Positions 52,597-61,324 of a stretch of DNA of 64,000 nucleotides are shown here, one piece after another (the first letter of the stretch is position 1; the number at the start of each line of letters is the position of its first letter). This DNA comes from an uncultured Clostridia bacterium. Its GTDB lineage: Bacteria; Bacillota; Clostridia; Oscillospirales; Ruminococcaceae. A program made the position numbers and the translations under genes. The notes below the pieces were generated by a model that searched no databases, was not told the DNA's origin, and saw nothing but the letters and a program-made list of their open reading frames with translations. The stretch spans positions 47,791 to 111,790 of the forward strand of contig CANQTP010000003.1 in assembly GCA_947626755.1 (NCBI GenBank), read 5' to 3'.

Positions 52597-53900
52597 CAAT
52601 TTATGAAATAATTACCAAGAAAAAGCGTAACGCTGAATTAAGCACAGAAGAGATAAACTGGGTCACCGCCGGATATACGTCCGGCAGGATCCCCGATTAT
52701 CAGATGTCTGCGCTTCTTATGGCGATATGCTTTTCTTCTTTGTCCGACAGGGAAACTGCCGATCTTACCATGGCAATGGCACATTCGGGGGATATGCTGA
52801 AGCCCGACACAGGCGGTTTCAATGTTGACAAGCACAGCACAGGGGGCGTTGGCGACAAAACTACGCTTATATGCGCTCCTATTGCGGCGGCTTGCGGGGT
52901 TTTCGTGCCGAAAATGTCTGGGCGGGGGCTTGGTCACACAGGCGGAACTATCGACAAGCTGGAAGCCATTCCGGGATTCCGCACGGCACTGGGTTATGAT
53001 GAATTTATTGGAAATGTCCGCAAGGCGGGTCTTGCGATCTCGGGGCAGACAGGCGAACTTGTCCCCGCGGATAAGAAAATTTACGCACTTCGGAATGCCA
53101 CCGCAACGGTGGACAGTATTCCTCTTATATGTTCGTCCATAATGAGCAAGAAGCTTGCTTCGGGCGCGGACGGCATCGTCCTTGATGTGAAAGTCGGCGA
53201 TGGTGCGTTCATGAAAACAATTCCCGAAGCGGAAAAGTTAGCCCGTCTCATGGTGGAAGTGGGAACTCGGGCAGGAAGAAAATGTTCCGCGCTCCTCACC
53301 GACATGAGCAAACCTCTCGGACGGACGGTAGGAAACGCTCTTGAAGTCATGGAAGCGATAGAAGCTTTAAAGGGAAATGCTCCAAAAGATCTGCATGAGA
53401 TTTCCGTTGCCGCAGCTGCGGAAATGCTTTTCACCGCGGGAAAAGGCAGCTCGGACGAGTGTATTTCCATGGCGGAAAAGGCAATTTCTGACGGTTCCGC
53501 TCTGGAAAAACTGCGGGAAATGATAACTCTTCAAGGCGGCGATCCGTGGGTAATTGACGATTACGGACTTTTCCCGGAAGCAAAAACGCAGCGGGAAATA
53601 TTTGCGGAAAAAGACGGTTACATTTGCGGAATTTCCTGCGAGAAAACGGGTATAATTTCCATGAAGCTGGGCGCGGGACGGCTCACAAAAGAGTCGGACA
53701 TTGATCTCTCGGCGGGGATAGTTTTTGAAAAGACCGTCGGCGACTATGTTCGGAAAGGCGAGAAACTTGCCGTTCTCCACACTTCCTCGGAGTGTGACCT
53801 TGCGGAAATCTCCGAGGAATTCGGCAGAGTTTTCCGTTACGGGGAAAAGCATGAAGTTCCCGAAGAAAAAAATGTTATAAAAATTATAAAAGGGTATTGA
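52593..53900 (+). CDS. Pyrimidine-nucleoside (thymidine) phosphorylase
   Basis: 435 residues. It has KHSTGGVGDKTTLICAPIAA with the phosphate-binding loop, MSGRGLGHTGGTIDKLEAIP (the family signature), SKKLASGADGIVLDVKVGDGA and a C-terminal barrel-sandwich region. It splits pyrimidine nucleosides into base and (deoxy)ribose-1-phosphate. It shares 4 bases with the SpoIID-like gene, so the two are translationally coupled although functionally unrelated. Confidence 0.95.
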   Translation: MTIYEIITKKKRNAELSTEEINWVTAGYTSGRIPDYQMSALLMAICFSSLSDRETADLTMAMAHSGDMLKPDTGGFNVDKHSTGGVGDKTTLICAPIAAACGVFVPKMSGRGLGHTGGTIDKLEAIPGFRTALGYDEFIGNVRKAGLAISGQTGELVPADKKIYALRNATATVDSIPLICSSIMSKKLASGADGIVLDVKVGDGAFMKTIPEAEKLARLMVEVGTRAGRKCSALLTDMSKPLGRTVGNALEVMEAIEALKGNAPKDLHEISVAAAAEMLFTAGKGSSDECISMAEKAISDGSALEKLREMITLQGGDPWVIDDYGLFPEAKTQREIFAEKDGYICGISCEKTGIISMKLGAGRLTKESDIDLSAGIVFEKTVGDYVRKGEKLAVLHTSSECDLAEISEEFGRVFRYGEKHEVPEEKNVIKIIKGY

Positions 53901-53925
53901 CATTCAATATTATATGTGATATAAT
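53897..53925 (+). promoter_or_regulatory. Consensus promoter for the zinc-ribbon gene
   Basis: TTGACA (53897-53902), 17 bases, TATAAT (53920-53925): a perfect sigma-70-type promoter. The -35 box overlaps the phosphorylase stop codon (TGA at 53898-53900). Confidence 0.9.
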
Positions 53926-53974
53926 ATTATTGTCAAGCAGATACACTACGCTTATTTGAATGGAGGAATCAACT

Positions 53975-54427
53975 ATGAGCGATATTTTAAAGAAGATAAG
54001 TGAAACCATTACCGAAACGGGCAAGTCCGTCAGCGAAAAGACCAAACAGGTGGGAAATGCTGCAAAACTCAACGCAAAGATAATTTCTTCCGAACATTCA
54101 ATTGGGGAAAATTACATTGTTCTGGGAAAATATTACTATGACACCTACAAGGACAACCCCGATGATGATGTTGCGGAAACAGTAAACGCCGTTACAGCGT
54201 CCATTGATGCAATTTCCGAAATGAAAGCGCAGCTTCTTGCGATAAAGGGACTTGTAAAGTGCGTAAATTGCGGTGCTGAGTGTCCGTGTGATGATGATTA
54301 CTGCGGCAAGTGCGGAACTAAGCTTGTAAAGCCCGAACCTGTTGTTGAGGAGGAAGAAGCGGAAACTCCTGCTGAGGAGACCGATGAAGCGGAAACTCCG
54401 GAGATCACAGACACCACCGAAGAATGA
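53975..54427 (+). CDS. Zinc-ribbon protein with N-terminal helical domain
   Basis: 150 residues from the ATG at 53975, 7 bases after GGAGGA (53962-53967); an in-frame ATG at 53960 overlaps that site. A helical, Lys/Ser-rich N-terminus (ILKKISETITETGKSVSEK) is followed by SIGENYIVLGKYYYDTYKDN. A C4 ribbon (CVNCGAECPCDDDYCGKCG) and an acidic tail complete it. The domain order is typical of a family of Clostridia proteins without assigned function. It has its own strong promoter and a terminator downstream. Confidence 0.8.
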   Translation: MSDILKKISETITETGKSVSEKTKQVGNAAKLNAKIISSEHSIGENYIVLGKYYYDTYKDNPDDDVAETVNAVTASIDAISEMKAQLLAIKGLVKCVNCGAECPCDDDYCGKCGTKLVKPEPVVEEEEAETPAEETDEAETPEITDTTEE

Positions 54428-54439
54428 TAGTGATACTAA

Positions 54440-54480
54440 AAAACCGTGTCGGCATTGAACTGCTGACACGGTTTTATTTT
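54440..54480. terminator. Bidirectional terminator between zinc-ribbon gene and dapL
   Basis: AAAACCGTGTC...GCA (54440-54454) pairs with TGC..GACACGGTTTT (54461-54475) with one mismatch, 6-base loop, then a T-rich run on the plus strand and an A/T run on the other. It serves the convergent zinc-ribbon gene and dapL. Confidence 0.85.
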
Positions 54481-55681
54481 ATTTAAGAAGTTTTTTCAGT
54501 CTGGACATTGCTTCTATGGTGTTTTCCCGTGAACCGAAAGCTGTCAGTCGGAACCAACCTTTGCCGTTTGGACCGAAGCCCTCGCCGGGAGTTCCTACCA
54601 CCTGAATTTCTTTCAGCAGATAGTCGAAGAATTCCCAACTGCCCATGCCCTTGGGACATTTCAGCCAGATGTATGGGGAATTCTTTCCGCCTGTGTACTT
54701 TATTCCAAGCTCGTCACAGGTTTCCGACATGATGCGGGCATTTTCCATGTAGTAGTCGATATTCTTCCTCGTCTGGGAAAGTCCCTCGGGGGTGAAAACC
54801 GCCGCCGCCGCGCACTGTACGGGATAGGACACGCCGTTGAACTTGCTTCCCTGACGTCTGCACCATATCTTGAAGACATTCACTTCCTTGCCGTCTGCGG
54901 TGTAAGCGTTCAGCTCTTTCGGAATCACCGTGTAGCCGCATCTCATTCCCGTAAATCCCGCGGTTTTGGAAAGGGAACATATTTCAATTGCACATTCTCT
55001 TGCGCCGTCAATGGTGAAAATGCTGCGGGGAAGCGTTTCGTCACGGATAAATGCTTCATATGCCGAGTCGAAAATTATGATCGCTTTCTTGCTTTTTGCG
55101 TATGCGACCCACTTTTCAAGCTGTTCTTTCGTGTATACCGAACCTGTGGGATTGTTGGGCGAACAGAGATAGATAATATCGCAGTCAACGGAATCGTCGG
55201 GCATTGCCGCGAAGCCGTTTTCTTCATTTGAAGAAGCGTAAACTATCTTTTTGCCGCTCATGGTGTTGGAATCCACATACACGGGGTACGCGGGGTCGGT
55301 GATAAGAACGGTGTTGTTTTCGCCGAAAATATCAACGATATTTCCGCAGTCGCTTTTCGCGCCGTCGCTTATAAGTATTTCTTCGGGGTCGATGTCCGCG
55401 CCGAAGCTTTTGTAATATCCCGCAACGGCTTTGCGGAGAAATTCATAGCCCCGCCCGCTGTCCTCATAGCCGCGGAAGGTTTCCTTGTGAGTCATTTCCT
55501 CCGCGCCTTTTTTCATTGCTTCCGCGGTAACGGGTGCGATCGGAAGCGTAACATCGCCTATTCCCATGCGGATTAGAGATTTATCGGGGTTTTCCGCCTG
55601 ATACGCCTTAATTTTTTTGGCAATATCAATAAAAAGGTAGTTTTCTTTCAGTTCAAGAAAGTTTTCGTTTATATGAGCCAT
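54479..55681 (-). CDS. dapL: LL-diaminopimelate aminotransferase
   Basis: 400 residues. It begins HINENFLELKENYLFIDIAK, then RMGIGDVTLPIAPV. The PLP-lysine region is EICSLSKTAGFTGMRCGYTV, and YLCSPNNPTGSVYT is present. DapL makes LL-diaminopimelate directly from tetrahydrodipicolinate, bypassing succinylated intermediates, a route found in Clostridia, plants and chlamydia. It lies 24 bases after dapF, so the two successive steps to meso-DAP are encoded together. Confidence 0.96.
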   Translation of the reverse strand: MAHINENFLELKENYLFIDIAKKIKAYQAENPDKSLIRMGIGDVTLPIAPVTAEAMKKGAEEMTHKETFRGYEDSGRGYEFLRKAVAGYYKSFGADIDPEEILISDGAKSDCGNIVDIFGENNTVLITDPAYPVYVDSNTMSGKKIVYASSNEENGFAAMPDDSVDCDIIYLCSPNNPTGSVYTKEQLEKWVAYAKSKKAIIIFDSAYEAFIRDETLPRSIFTIDGARECAIEICSLSKTAGFTGMRCGYTVIPKELNAYTADGKEVNVFKIWCRRQGSKFNGVSYPVQCAAAAVFTPEGLSQTRKNIDYYMENARIMSETCDELGIKYTGGKNSPYIWLKCPKGMGSWEFFDYLLKEIQVVGTPGEGFGPNGKGWFRLTAFGSRENTIEAMSRLKKLLK

Positions 55682-55705
55682 TGGTATCAGTCCTTTCGGT
55701 TAATT

Positions 55706-56569
55706 TTATGCAGGTGTGTTATCGGCAATATTTTCAATATCCGCTTCGCCGTTAAAAACTTCCGCCGCAGGTCCGCGCTTTATGACGTGACCGTCCGAAC
55801 GGTACGTAATGGCAAGCTTTCCGCCGCGAAGCAGCAGGGTAATTTCCTCGTCTTTTTTGCAGTGACCGCAAAGCACCGAAGCAACAGCGGAAGCGCAGGC
55901 GCCGGTTCCGCAAGCCCATGTTTCGCCGCTGCCCCGTTCCCAGACGCGCATTTTAACGGTGTGACCGTCAATGATCTCGCAAAATTCTGTGTTTACTCTT
56001 TCGGGAAAAAGCGGGTGGTTCTCAAAATGCGGACCTGTCTTTTCAAGATCAAGGGAATCGATCCCCGATGTGAAAATAACGCAGTGGGGATTTCCCATGG
56101 AAACGGCGGTAACATTGTATGTGCTGCCGTTCACCTCGATAGGCTTGTTGATAAACGTTTCGCCGTCGGCTTTCATGGGGATCAGTGACGGCTTGAGAAT
56201 TGCTTCGCCCATGTCTATTTCAACGGTCTTTACCTTTCCGTTTTCGGAGAAAAGCCGCAGGAACTTTATCCCGCTTTTAGTTTCAAGGGTAATTTCCGTC
56301 TTTTTGGTAAGTCCGTGGTCATAGACGAATTTCCCTATGCAGCGGGAAGCGTTTCCGCACATCATTCCCTCCGAACCGTCGGCGTTGAACATTCTCATGC
56401 GGAAGTCGGCTTTTTCGGACGGCATTATAAGAACAAGCCCGTCTGAACCTATGCCGAAATGCCTGTCGCTGACGACTTTTGAAACATACTCCGGGTCGTT
56501 CACCGTTTCTTCAAAGCAATTCACATAAACGTAGTCGTTGCCGATGCCGTGCATTTTTGTAAATTTCAT
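55706..56569 (-). CDS. dapF: Diaminopimelate epimerase
   Basis: 287 residues from the ATG at 56569, which has AAAGGG 7 bases upstream; an upstream GTG (56590) overlaps it. It begins MKFTKMHGIGNDYVYV. The two active cysteines are in GMMCGNASRCIG and WACGTGACASAV. It interconverts LL- and meso-DAP for peptidoglycan and lysine. It lies between the ANTAR gene and dapL on the same strand. Confidence 0.96.
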   Translation of the reverse strand: MKFTKMHGIGNDYVYVNCFEETVNDPEYVSKVVSDRHFGIGSDGLVLIMPSEKADFRMRMFNADGSEGMMCGNASRCIGKFVYDHGLTKKTEITLETKSGIKFLRLFSENGKVKTVEIDMGEAILKPSLIPMKADGETFINKPIEVNGSTYNVTAVSMGNPHCVIFTSGIDSLDLEKTGPHFENHPLFPERVNTEFCEIIDGHTVKMRVWERGSGETWACGTGACASAVASVLCGHCKKDEEITLLLRGGKLAITYRSDGHVIKRGPAAEVFNGEADIENIADNTPA

Positions 56570-56586
56570 AAAAATATCCCTTTCGG

Positions 56587-57159
56587 TCACATTTCGTAGG
56601 TTTTGAGAATATCACGGGCAACTTCCACCTGCGGGAGCCGCATATCCATAGCCCGCTTCTGTATCTGGCGGTGCGCGTCCGCTTCGGAAATGCGGAGATA
56701 CTCCACAAGAACGCATTTTGCCCTGTCCACCAGACGAACGTCTTTCAGCTTGGCTTCAAGAGCGATATTCTGCGCTTTAAGGTCATTCTGCTTCTCGGCG
56801 GAAAGTGTCACGAACCGCAGAGTTTGCAGCAGAATGGCTTTATTCAGCGGACGGGGCAGAACGAAGATATTCCTGTCGCCTATTTTCTTTGCGATCTCGC
56901 CGCAGTTTTTTGAAGCTGCGGAAACTATGACTCCGCAGCTTAATTTTTCGGCAAAAACAGCAAGGTCAAGTCCGAATTCCTTTTCAAGAGGGGTGTTGAC
57001 AAGCACAATGTCAAACCGCTTTTCGGAAAGCAGTTCCCGCGCGCCGCTGCCGTCCGAAACGGAAATGTCATGAAATCCCGCTTCTCCTGCGGTGAGGGCG
57101 ATATTGTCAAGGGTCTCACCCTCGTTTGAGAAAATTATAATGCTTTTCCTGTCCTGCAT
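56587..57159 (-). CDS. ANTAR-domain antitermination regulator with degenerate receiver domain
   Basis: 190 residues. Residues 1-120 have a CheY-like fold, but the acidic pocket and phospho-Asp are missing: IVLVNTPL has Asn where Asp is expected, and the conserved Lys is Arg (VLPRPLNK). A short coiled coil (SAEKQNDLKAQNIALEAKL) leads to the ANTAR domain (about 130-188: RAKCVLVEYLRISEADAHRQ, KRAMDMRLPQVEVARDIL). ANTAR proteins bind paired hairpins in mRNA leaders to prevent termination, often for nitrogen genes. The split glutamate synthase lies directly upstream on the same strand. Own promoter at 57193-57221. Confidence 0.9.
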   Translation of the reverse strand: MQDRKSIIIFSNEGETLDNIALTAGEAGFHDISVSDGSGARELLSEKRFDIVLVNTPLEKEFGLDLAVFAEKLSCGVIVSAASKNCGEIAKKIGDRNIFVLPRPLNKAILLQTLRFVTLSAEKQNDLKAQNIALEAKLKDVRLVDRAKCVLVEYLRISEADAHRQIQKRAMDMRLPQVEVARDILKTYEM

Positions 57160-57192
57160 GGTAATTTCCTCCTGTCAATTATATTTGCAATA

Positions 57193-57221
57193 ATTATATC
57201 ATAAATGCCGCCGTTTTGCAA
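57193..57221 (-). promoter_or_regulatory. Promoter for the ANTAR gene
   Basis: On the minus strand TTGCAA (57221-57216), 17 bases, TATAAT (57198-57193), followed by GGAGGAAA before the ATG. It sits in the 68-base gap after the GXGXG gene, so ANTAR-dapF-dapL can be expressed separately. Confidence 0.75.
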
Positions 57222-57227
57222 GGCAAA

Positions 57228-57956
57228 TCAGTTGTTTACATAAAGCTGCTTGTAGGGGCTGGCGGTGTTGGGGGTAAGCTTGAAGAAATGGTCTTTCATA
57301 AGCTCCGCCGCGCTGTAGCCGAAGTTTTGGGCAAATTCCTCAATGTCGGGGCGGATATTTTCCATGTCCTCGGGAGTTGCGTCTGCGCACTTTACCTGAA
57401 CGGGAAGTCCCGCAGGGGCGTGGTTAGTGCGTATGTAAATTGCGCCGCCGTGCATACCCGTTCCGCAGAAGCTTCCTACGGGGCAGCTTTCCTCGTGACC
57501 TATGCCGAGAACGATAACTCTGCCGCCCGCTTGGTATTCGCCGAGGAAATCGCCTACTTTTCCGCCGATAACAAGGAAAGGTATGTGCTTCTGATACTCT
57601 TTCATGTGTATTCCCGCGCGGTAGCCTGCATTGCCTTTAATGAGGATCTTTCCGTCACGCATACCGTAACCCGCCGCGTCACCGCAGTTGCCGTGAATGA
57701 TGATCTCGCCCGAATTCATAGTATCGCCTGTGGCGTCCTGCGCGTTTGCGAAAACGGTTATGCGGGTCTTGTTGAGATATGCGCCGAGAGCGTTTCCCGG
57801 AATGCCGTGTATCTCGATATTCTTTTCCTGCGCTCCCGTGCCGATATAGCGGTGACCGAGGGCGTTTTCGATAACGATGTCCTTGTCGTTCGTGGTGCTG
57901 ACAAGGTGGTTAAGGTCTTTGTAATGCAGACCTGCCGCGTTTATTTTAGTCGGCAT
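57228..57956 (-). CDS. Glutamate synthase GXGXG-domain subunit
   Basis: 242 residues from the ATG at 57956, preceded by GGAGGTG; an in-frame ATG at 57995 lies inside the upstream gene. It is a right-handed beta-helix repeat protein with GNCGDAAGYGMRDGKILIKG, KGNAGYRAGIHM, and VIGGKVGDFLGEYQAGGRVI, matching the C-terminal structural domain of glutamate synthase large subunit (GltB3 in archaeal-type split enzymes). The last gene of the glutamate synthase run, it overlaps the oxidoreductase gene by 11 bases. Confidence 0.92.
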   Translation of the reverse strand: MPTKINAAGLHYKDLNHLVSTTNDKDIVIENALGHRYIGTGAQEKNIEIHGIPGNALGAYLNKTRITVFANAQDATGDTMNSGEIIIHGNCGDAAGYGMRDGKILIKGNAGYRAGIHMKEYQKHIPFLVIGGKVGDFLGEYQAGGRVIVLGIGHEESCPVGSFCGTGMHGGAIYIRTNHAPAGLPVQVKCADATPEDMENIRPDIEEFAQNFGYSAAELMKDHFFKLTPNTASPYKQLYVNN

Positions 57957-59193
57957 TTCCAACACCTCCTGCAAGCTTGTCGTTGCGGCGTTCACGGGTG
58001 AAAGCCATCATCTGCGGGGCTTTTTTCAGAAGTTCAAAATCACATTCGCTTACGGAAATATGCTGTTTTATAAGTGAAGTGTAGATTCCCGCGCGTTTTA
58101 CATCGCCCATGAGAATGAAGCCTTTCAGTTCGCCGTCCTTGGTGACAAGTTTCTTGTAATTTCTTTCGCCGTCCGTTTCAATGAACGCTTCGCCGTCATA
58201 GCTTCCCGCTGTGATGATATGCAGTCCGAAAAATCCGATAGCGTTCATGGGAATGGCGTTCAGGTAGCGGAAATCAGTTCCCGCCATGTTCTTTCCCGCT
58301 GCTTCGCCCTGCATGAACGCATTGGGGAGAAGCGCAAGGATCTTCTGCTGTCCCGTGGTAATATCAAGGGATTCGGTGCAGTCGCCTGCCGCGAAAACGT
58401 CTTTCAAGCCCTCGACCATCTGGCGGTTGTCGGTAACTATTCCGCGGTTCACCTTTCCGCCCGCTTCGGAAACAAGTTCCGTATTTGGACGAACGCCCAC
58501 CGCAAGAATTACCATGTCGAAGTCCACTTTATCGCCGTTGGCGAGAACTGCGGAATTTTCACCGAACTCTTTGACGCTTGTTCCCAGAATGAACTTCACG
58601 CCTTTGCTTTCAATGTGTTTCTGCATAATTGCAGAAGCTTCATTATCAAGAATTGACGGAAGTATTCTGTCCGCAAGGTCGATAACGGTCATGTCCGCGC
58701 CGTAATGTTCCAACGCTTCTGCGGCTTTCAGACCGATAAGTCCCGCGCCTACGATAAGGACTTTCATGCCCTCGGAAACCTTTTCTTTTATGGCTTTTAC
58801 GCTGTCAAAGGTCATGAACGTGAACTTGTTTTTCACCTTGTCCATGCCCTCCATAGGCGGAACGAAAGGTTTTGATCCCGTGGCAACCATAAGCTTGTCG
58901 TAATTTATCTCGTTTCCGTTTTCGATGGTAACGGTTTTCTTGGCAGGGTTTATCTTTGTGACTTTCGTGCCAAGAAGCGTGTCAACATCGTTCTTTTCGT
59001 AAAAATCCTCATCGCGGTAGCGCATATTTTCGTCTGTTACCGCGCCTTTCAGCCAGTAGGAGATAAGGGGACGGGAATATGTGTGATAGGGTTCGTCCGA
59101 AATTACCACTATCTGACCTTTTGGATCAACGGAACGTATGCCTTGGATAGTTCCCACGGCGGCTGCCGAGTTGCCGATTACAACATATTTCAT
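57946..59193 (-). CDS. NAD(P)/FAD-dependent oxidoreductase of the glutamate synthase cluster
   Basis: 415 residues. FAD motif VVIGNSAAAVGTIQGIRSVD at the N-terminus, PYHTYSRPLISYWLKG, NAD(P) motif VLIVGAGLIGLKAAEALE at about 145-162, and the second FAD motif DVFAAGDCTES. It belongs to the pyridine-nucleotide-disulfide reductase group (NADH-rubredoxin and nitrite reductase relatives). It overlaps the polyferredoxin gene by 4 bases. It probably feeds electrons through the ferredoxin subunit to the FMN core. Confidence 0.9.
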   Translation of the reverse strand: MKYVVIGNSAAAVGTIQGIRSVDPKGQIVVISDEPYHTYSRPLISYWLKGAVTDENMRYRDEDFYEKNDVDTLLGTKVTKINPAKKTVTIENGNEINYDKLMVATGSKPFVPPMEGMDKVKNKFTFMTFDSVKAIKEKVSEGMKVLIVGAGLIGLKAAEALEHYGADMTVIDLADRILPSILDNEASAIMQKHIESKGVKFILGTSVKEFGENSAVLANGDKVDFDMVILAVGVRPNTELVSEAGGKVNRGIVTDNRQMVEGLKDVFAAGDCTESLDITTGQQKILALLPNAFMQGEAAGKNMAGTDFRYLNAIPMNAIGFFGLHIITAGSYDGEAFIETDGERNYKKLVTKDGELKGFILMGDVKRAGIYTSLIKQHISVSECDFELLKKAPQMMAFTRERRNDKLAGGVGNAD

Positions 59194-59642
59194 TGATCTT
59201 CACCCCTATCTTCAAATACTATTGCCCTGTTGGGACAATTTGCCACGCAGGCGGGTTCGCCCGAATTGTTTTTTATGCAGAGGTCGCACTTGGCAATAGT
59301 TTTGCCGCCGTTCTTTTCGTCGATAACGATACAGCCGTAAGGACAGGAAAGAACGCAGGTATAGCAGCCGACACAGCGGTCGGTATTTACCGAAATGACC
59401 CCGTTTTCCACCGAAAGCGCGCCTGTTATGCAGCCTTTTACGCAGGGGTGTTCCGCGCAGTGGCGGCACTGGACGGCAAAATTTATGCCGTCGCCCTCTT
59501 CCACGGTAATGCGCGGAACGGGCGCTCTGTCCAGCTTGAAAGCCTTTGCCATGTCGGTCTCGCCGCTGTTGGCAAAAGCGCAGTAATATTCGCAAAGATG
59601 GCAGCCTAAGCACCAGTCTTCGTTGACATACACTCTTTTCAT
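59190..59642 (-). CDS. Four-cluster 4Fe-4S ferredoxin subunit
   Basis: 150 residues from the ATG at 59642. Four cysteine clusters: CLGCHLCEYYC (residues 11-21), CRHCAEHPCVKGC, CVGCYTCVLSCPYGC and CDLCIKNNSGEPACVANC. This HycB/DMSO-reductase-B-like arrangement carries electrons between the FAD oxidoreductase and the FMN synthase core. It follows the FMN subunit after a 176-base gap. Weak AAAGG site 11 bases upstream. Confidence 0.9.
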   Translation of the reverse strand: MKRVYVNEDWCLGCHLCEYYCAFANSGETDMAKAFKLDRAPVPRITVEEGDGINFAVQCRHCAEHPCVKGCITGALSVENGVISVNTDRCVGCYTCVLSCPYGCIVIDEKNGGKTIAKCDLCIKNNSGEPACVANCPNRAIVFEDRGEDQ

Positions 59643-59666
59643 CTGTAAAACAACCTTTCCTCTCAA

Positions 59667-59818
59667 TTCGTAATGCGTAATTCATAATTCGTAATTAAAG
59701 GTGCAGATTACGCATTGTGTCATGCACGGCAGGCATTAACTTGAAAATCACAAAATAATGCCTGAAAGGGTGCAGGCTCAGCCTGCTCTTAACTCTCAAC
59801 TCTGACGGAGAAGCCTGC
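59667..59818. repeat. Intergenic repeat-like sequence inside the glutamate synthase run
   Basis: The stretch at 59667-59725 is made of short overlapping direct and inverted motifs (AATTCGTAAT, GCGTAATTCATAATTCG, TTACGCATT). At 59789-59803 a TAACTCTCAACTCT string recurs at 15899-15912 before ftsY. It looks like the remains of a small dispersed element. It separates the FMN-core gene from the ferredoxin gene, which otherwise would overlap like the rest. Confidence 0.6.
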
Positions 59819-61324
59819 CTACTCTCCGGCGTGCTGTATTCCCAGAATGTCAAGTTCTTTCTGGTTCAGTCCCACGCCGCGGAGCATAAGCCTGTTGCCT
59901 CGGAGAGCTTCAATGGAGTTGATGCCCATGCCGCCCATGATCTCCTTGATCTCGTGATCCCAAGCGTGAACAAGGTTTACAAGACGTTTGTAACCTACTT
60001 CAGGATTGAGACGTTTTACAAGGTCGGGACGCTGTGTGGCAATACCCCAGTTGCATTTACCCTCGTGACAGCTTCTGCAAAGATGGCAGCCGAGAGCAAG
60101 CAGCGCGGGAGTTCCTATGTAAATAGCGTCCGCGCCAAGGGCGATAGCCTTTACCGCATCGGAAGAAGAACGTATCGAACCGCCTACTACTATGGAAACC
60201 TCATTTCTTATTCCCTCGTCACGGAGACGCTGGTCAACTGCCGCAAGGGCAAGTTCTATGGGAATTCCCACGTTGTCGCGTATCCTTGTGGGAGCGGCAC
60301 CTGTTCCGCCACGGAAACCGTCTATGGCGATGATGTCCGCGCCAGAGCGTGCTATACCCGAAGCGATAGCCGCAACATTGTGTACGGCGGCGATCTTTAC
60401 GATAACGGGCTTGGTGTAGTCGGTGGCTTCTTTAAGTGAGAAGATAAGCTGACGAAGATCCTCAATGGAGTATATATCATGGTGAGGAGCAGGGGAAATG
60501 GCGTCCGTTCCCATGGGTATCATACGCGTTCTGGAAACGTCCTCGCCTATTTTTGCACCGGGAAGATGTCCGCCGATGCCCGGCTTTGCGCCCTGTCCCA
60601 TTTTAATTTCTATTGCTGCGCCCGCGTCAAGGTAACCTTTGAAAACGCCGAAACGTCCCGAAGCTACCTGAACTATGGTGTTTTTGCCGTATTTGTAGAA
60701 ATCCTTGTGCAGTCCGCCCTCACCGGTGTTGTAATATGTACCCAGTTCCTCGGCGGCTCTTGCAAGGCTTTCATGGGCATTTTTGGAAATTGATCCGTAG
60801 GACATTGCCGAGAACATTATAGGAACGTTCAGTTCCAGATAGGGCGGAAGGTCGGTATTTACCGAACCGTCGGGGTTCTTGACAACGTGGCTTGGCTTCT
60901 TTCCGAGGAAAACCTTGGTTTCCATAGGTTCACGAAGCGGGTCGATGGACGGGTTCGTTACCTGAGAAGCGTTTATAAGCATTTTGTCCCAGTAAACGGG
61001 GTAGTCTTTGGGCGTTCCCATAGAGGAAAGCAGAACTCCGCCGCTTCCCGCCTGACGGTAGTTTTCGATCATTATCTGCTGGGTGTAGTTGGCGCTTTCG
61101 CGGAAAGCGTTCTCGTTGGGACGGATCTTCAGAGCGCCTGTGGGGCAGATACATACGCAGCGCTGACAGTCAACGCATTTTGACTCGTTTGCAAGCATTT
61201 TATCATAATCCGCGTCGTAGTGGTGTACTTCGTTGGAACACTGACGTTCGCAGGCGCGGCACTTTATACATTTGTCCGTATTACGGAGCACTTCAAACTG
61301 GGCAGGAAAAAAGTTTACAGGCAT
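59819..61324 (-). CDS. Glutamate synthase FMN-binding core with N-terminal ferredoxin domain
   Basis: 501 residues. Two 4Fe-4S motifs at the N-terminus (CIKCRACERQC at 19-29, CVDCQRCVCIC at 50-60) are followed by the FMN-dependent TIM barrel: MSYGSISKNAHESLARAAEE, GQGAKPGIGGHLPGAKI, IDGFRGGTGAAPTR, VGGSIRSSSDAVKAIALGAD. The CHLCRSCHEGKCNWGIATQ near the C-terminus gives the synthase 3Fe-4S ligands. It reduces 2-iminoglutarate to glutamate with ammonia from the glutaminase. It overlaps the glutaminase gene by 10 bases. Archaeal-type GltB2. Confidence 0.93.
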   Translation of the reverse strand: MPVNFFPAQFEVLRNTDKCIKCRACERQCSNEVHHYDADYDKMLANESKCVDCQRCVCICPTGALKIRPNENAFRESANYTQQIMIENYRQAGSGGVLLSSMGTPKDYPVYWDKMLINASQVTNPSIDPLREPMETKVFLGKKPSHVVKNPDGSVNTDLPPYLELNVPIMFSAMSYGSISKNAHESLARAAEELGTYYNTGEGGLHKDFYKYGKNTIVQVASGRFGVFKGYLDAGAAIEIKMGQGAKPGIGGHLPGAKIGEDVSRTRMIPMGTDAISPAPHHDIYSIEDLRQLIFSLKEATDYTKPVIVKIAAVHNVAAIASGIARSGADIIAIDGFRGGTGAAPTRIRDNVGIPIELALAAVDQRLRDEGIRNEVSIVVGGSIRSSSDAVKAIALGADAIYIGTPALLALGCHLCRSCHEGKCNWGIATQRPDLVKRLNPEVGYKRLVNLVHAWDHEIKEIMGGMGINSIEALRGNRLMLRGVGLNQKELDILGIQHAGE

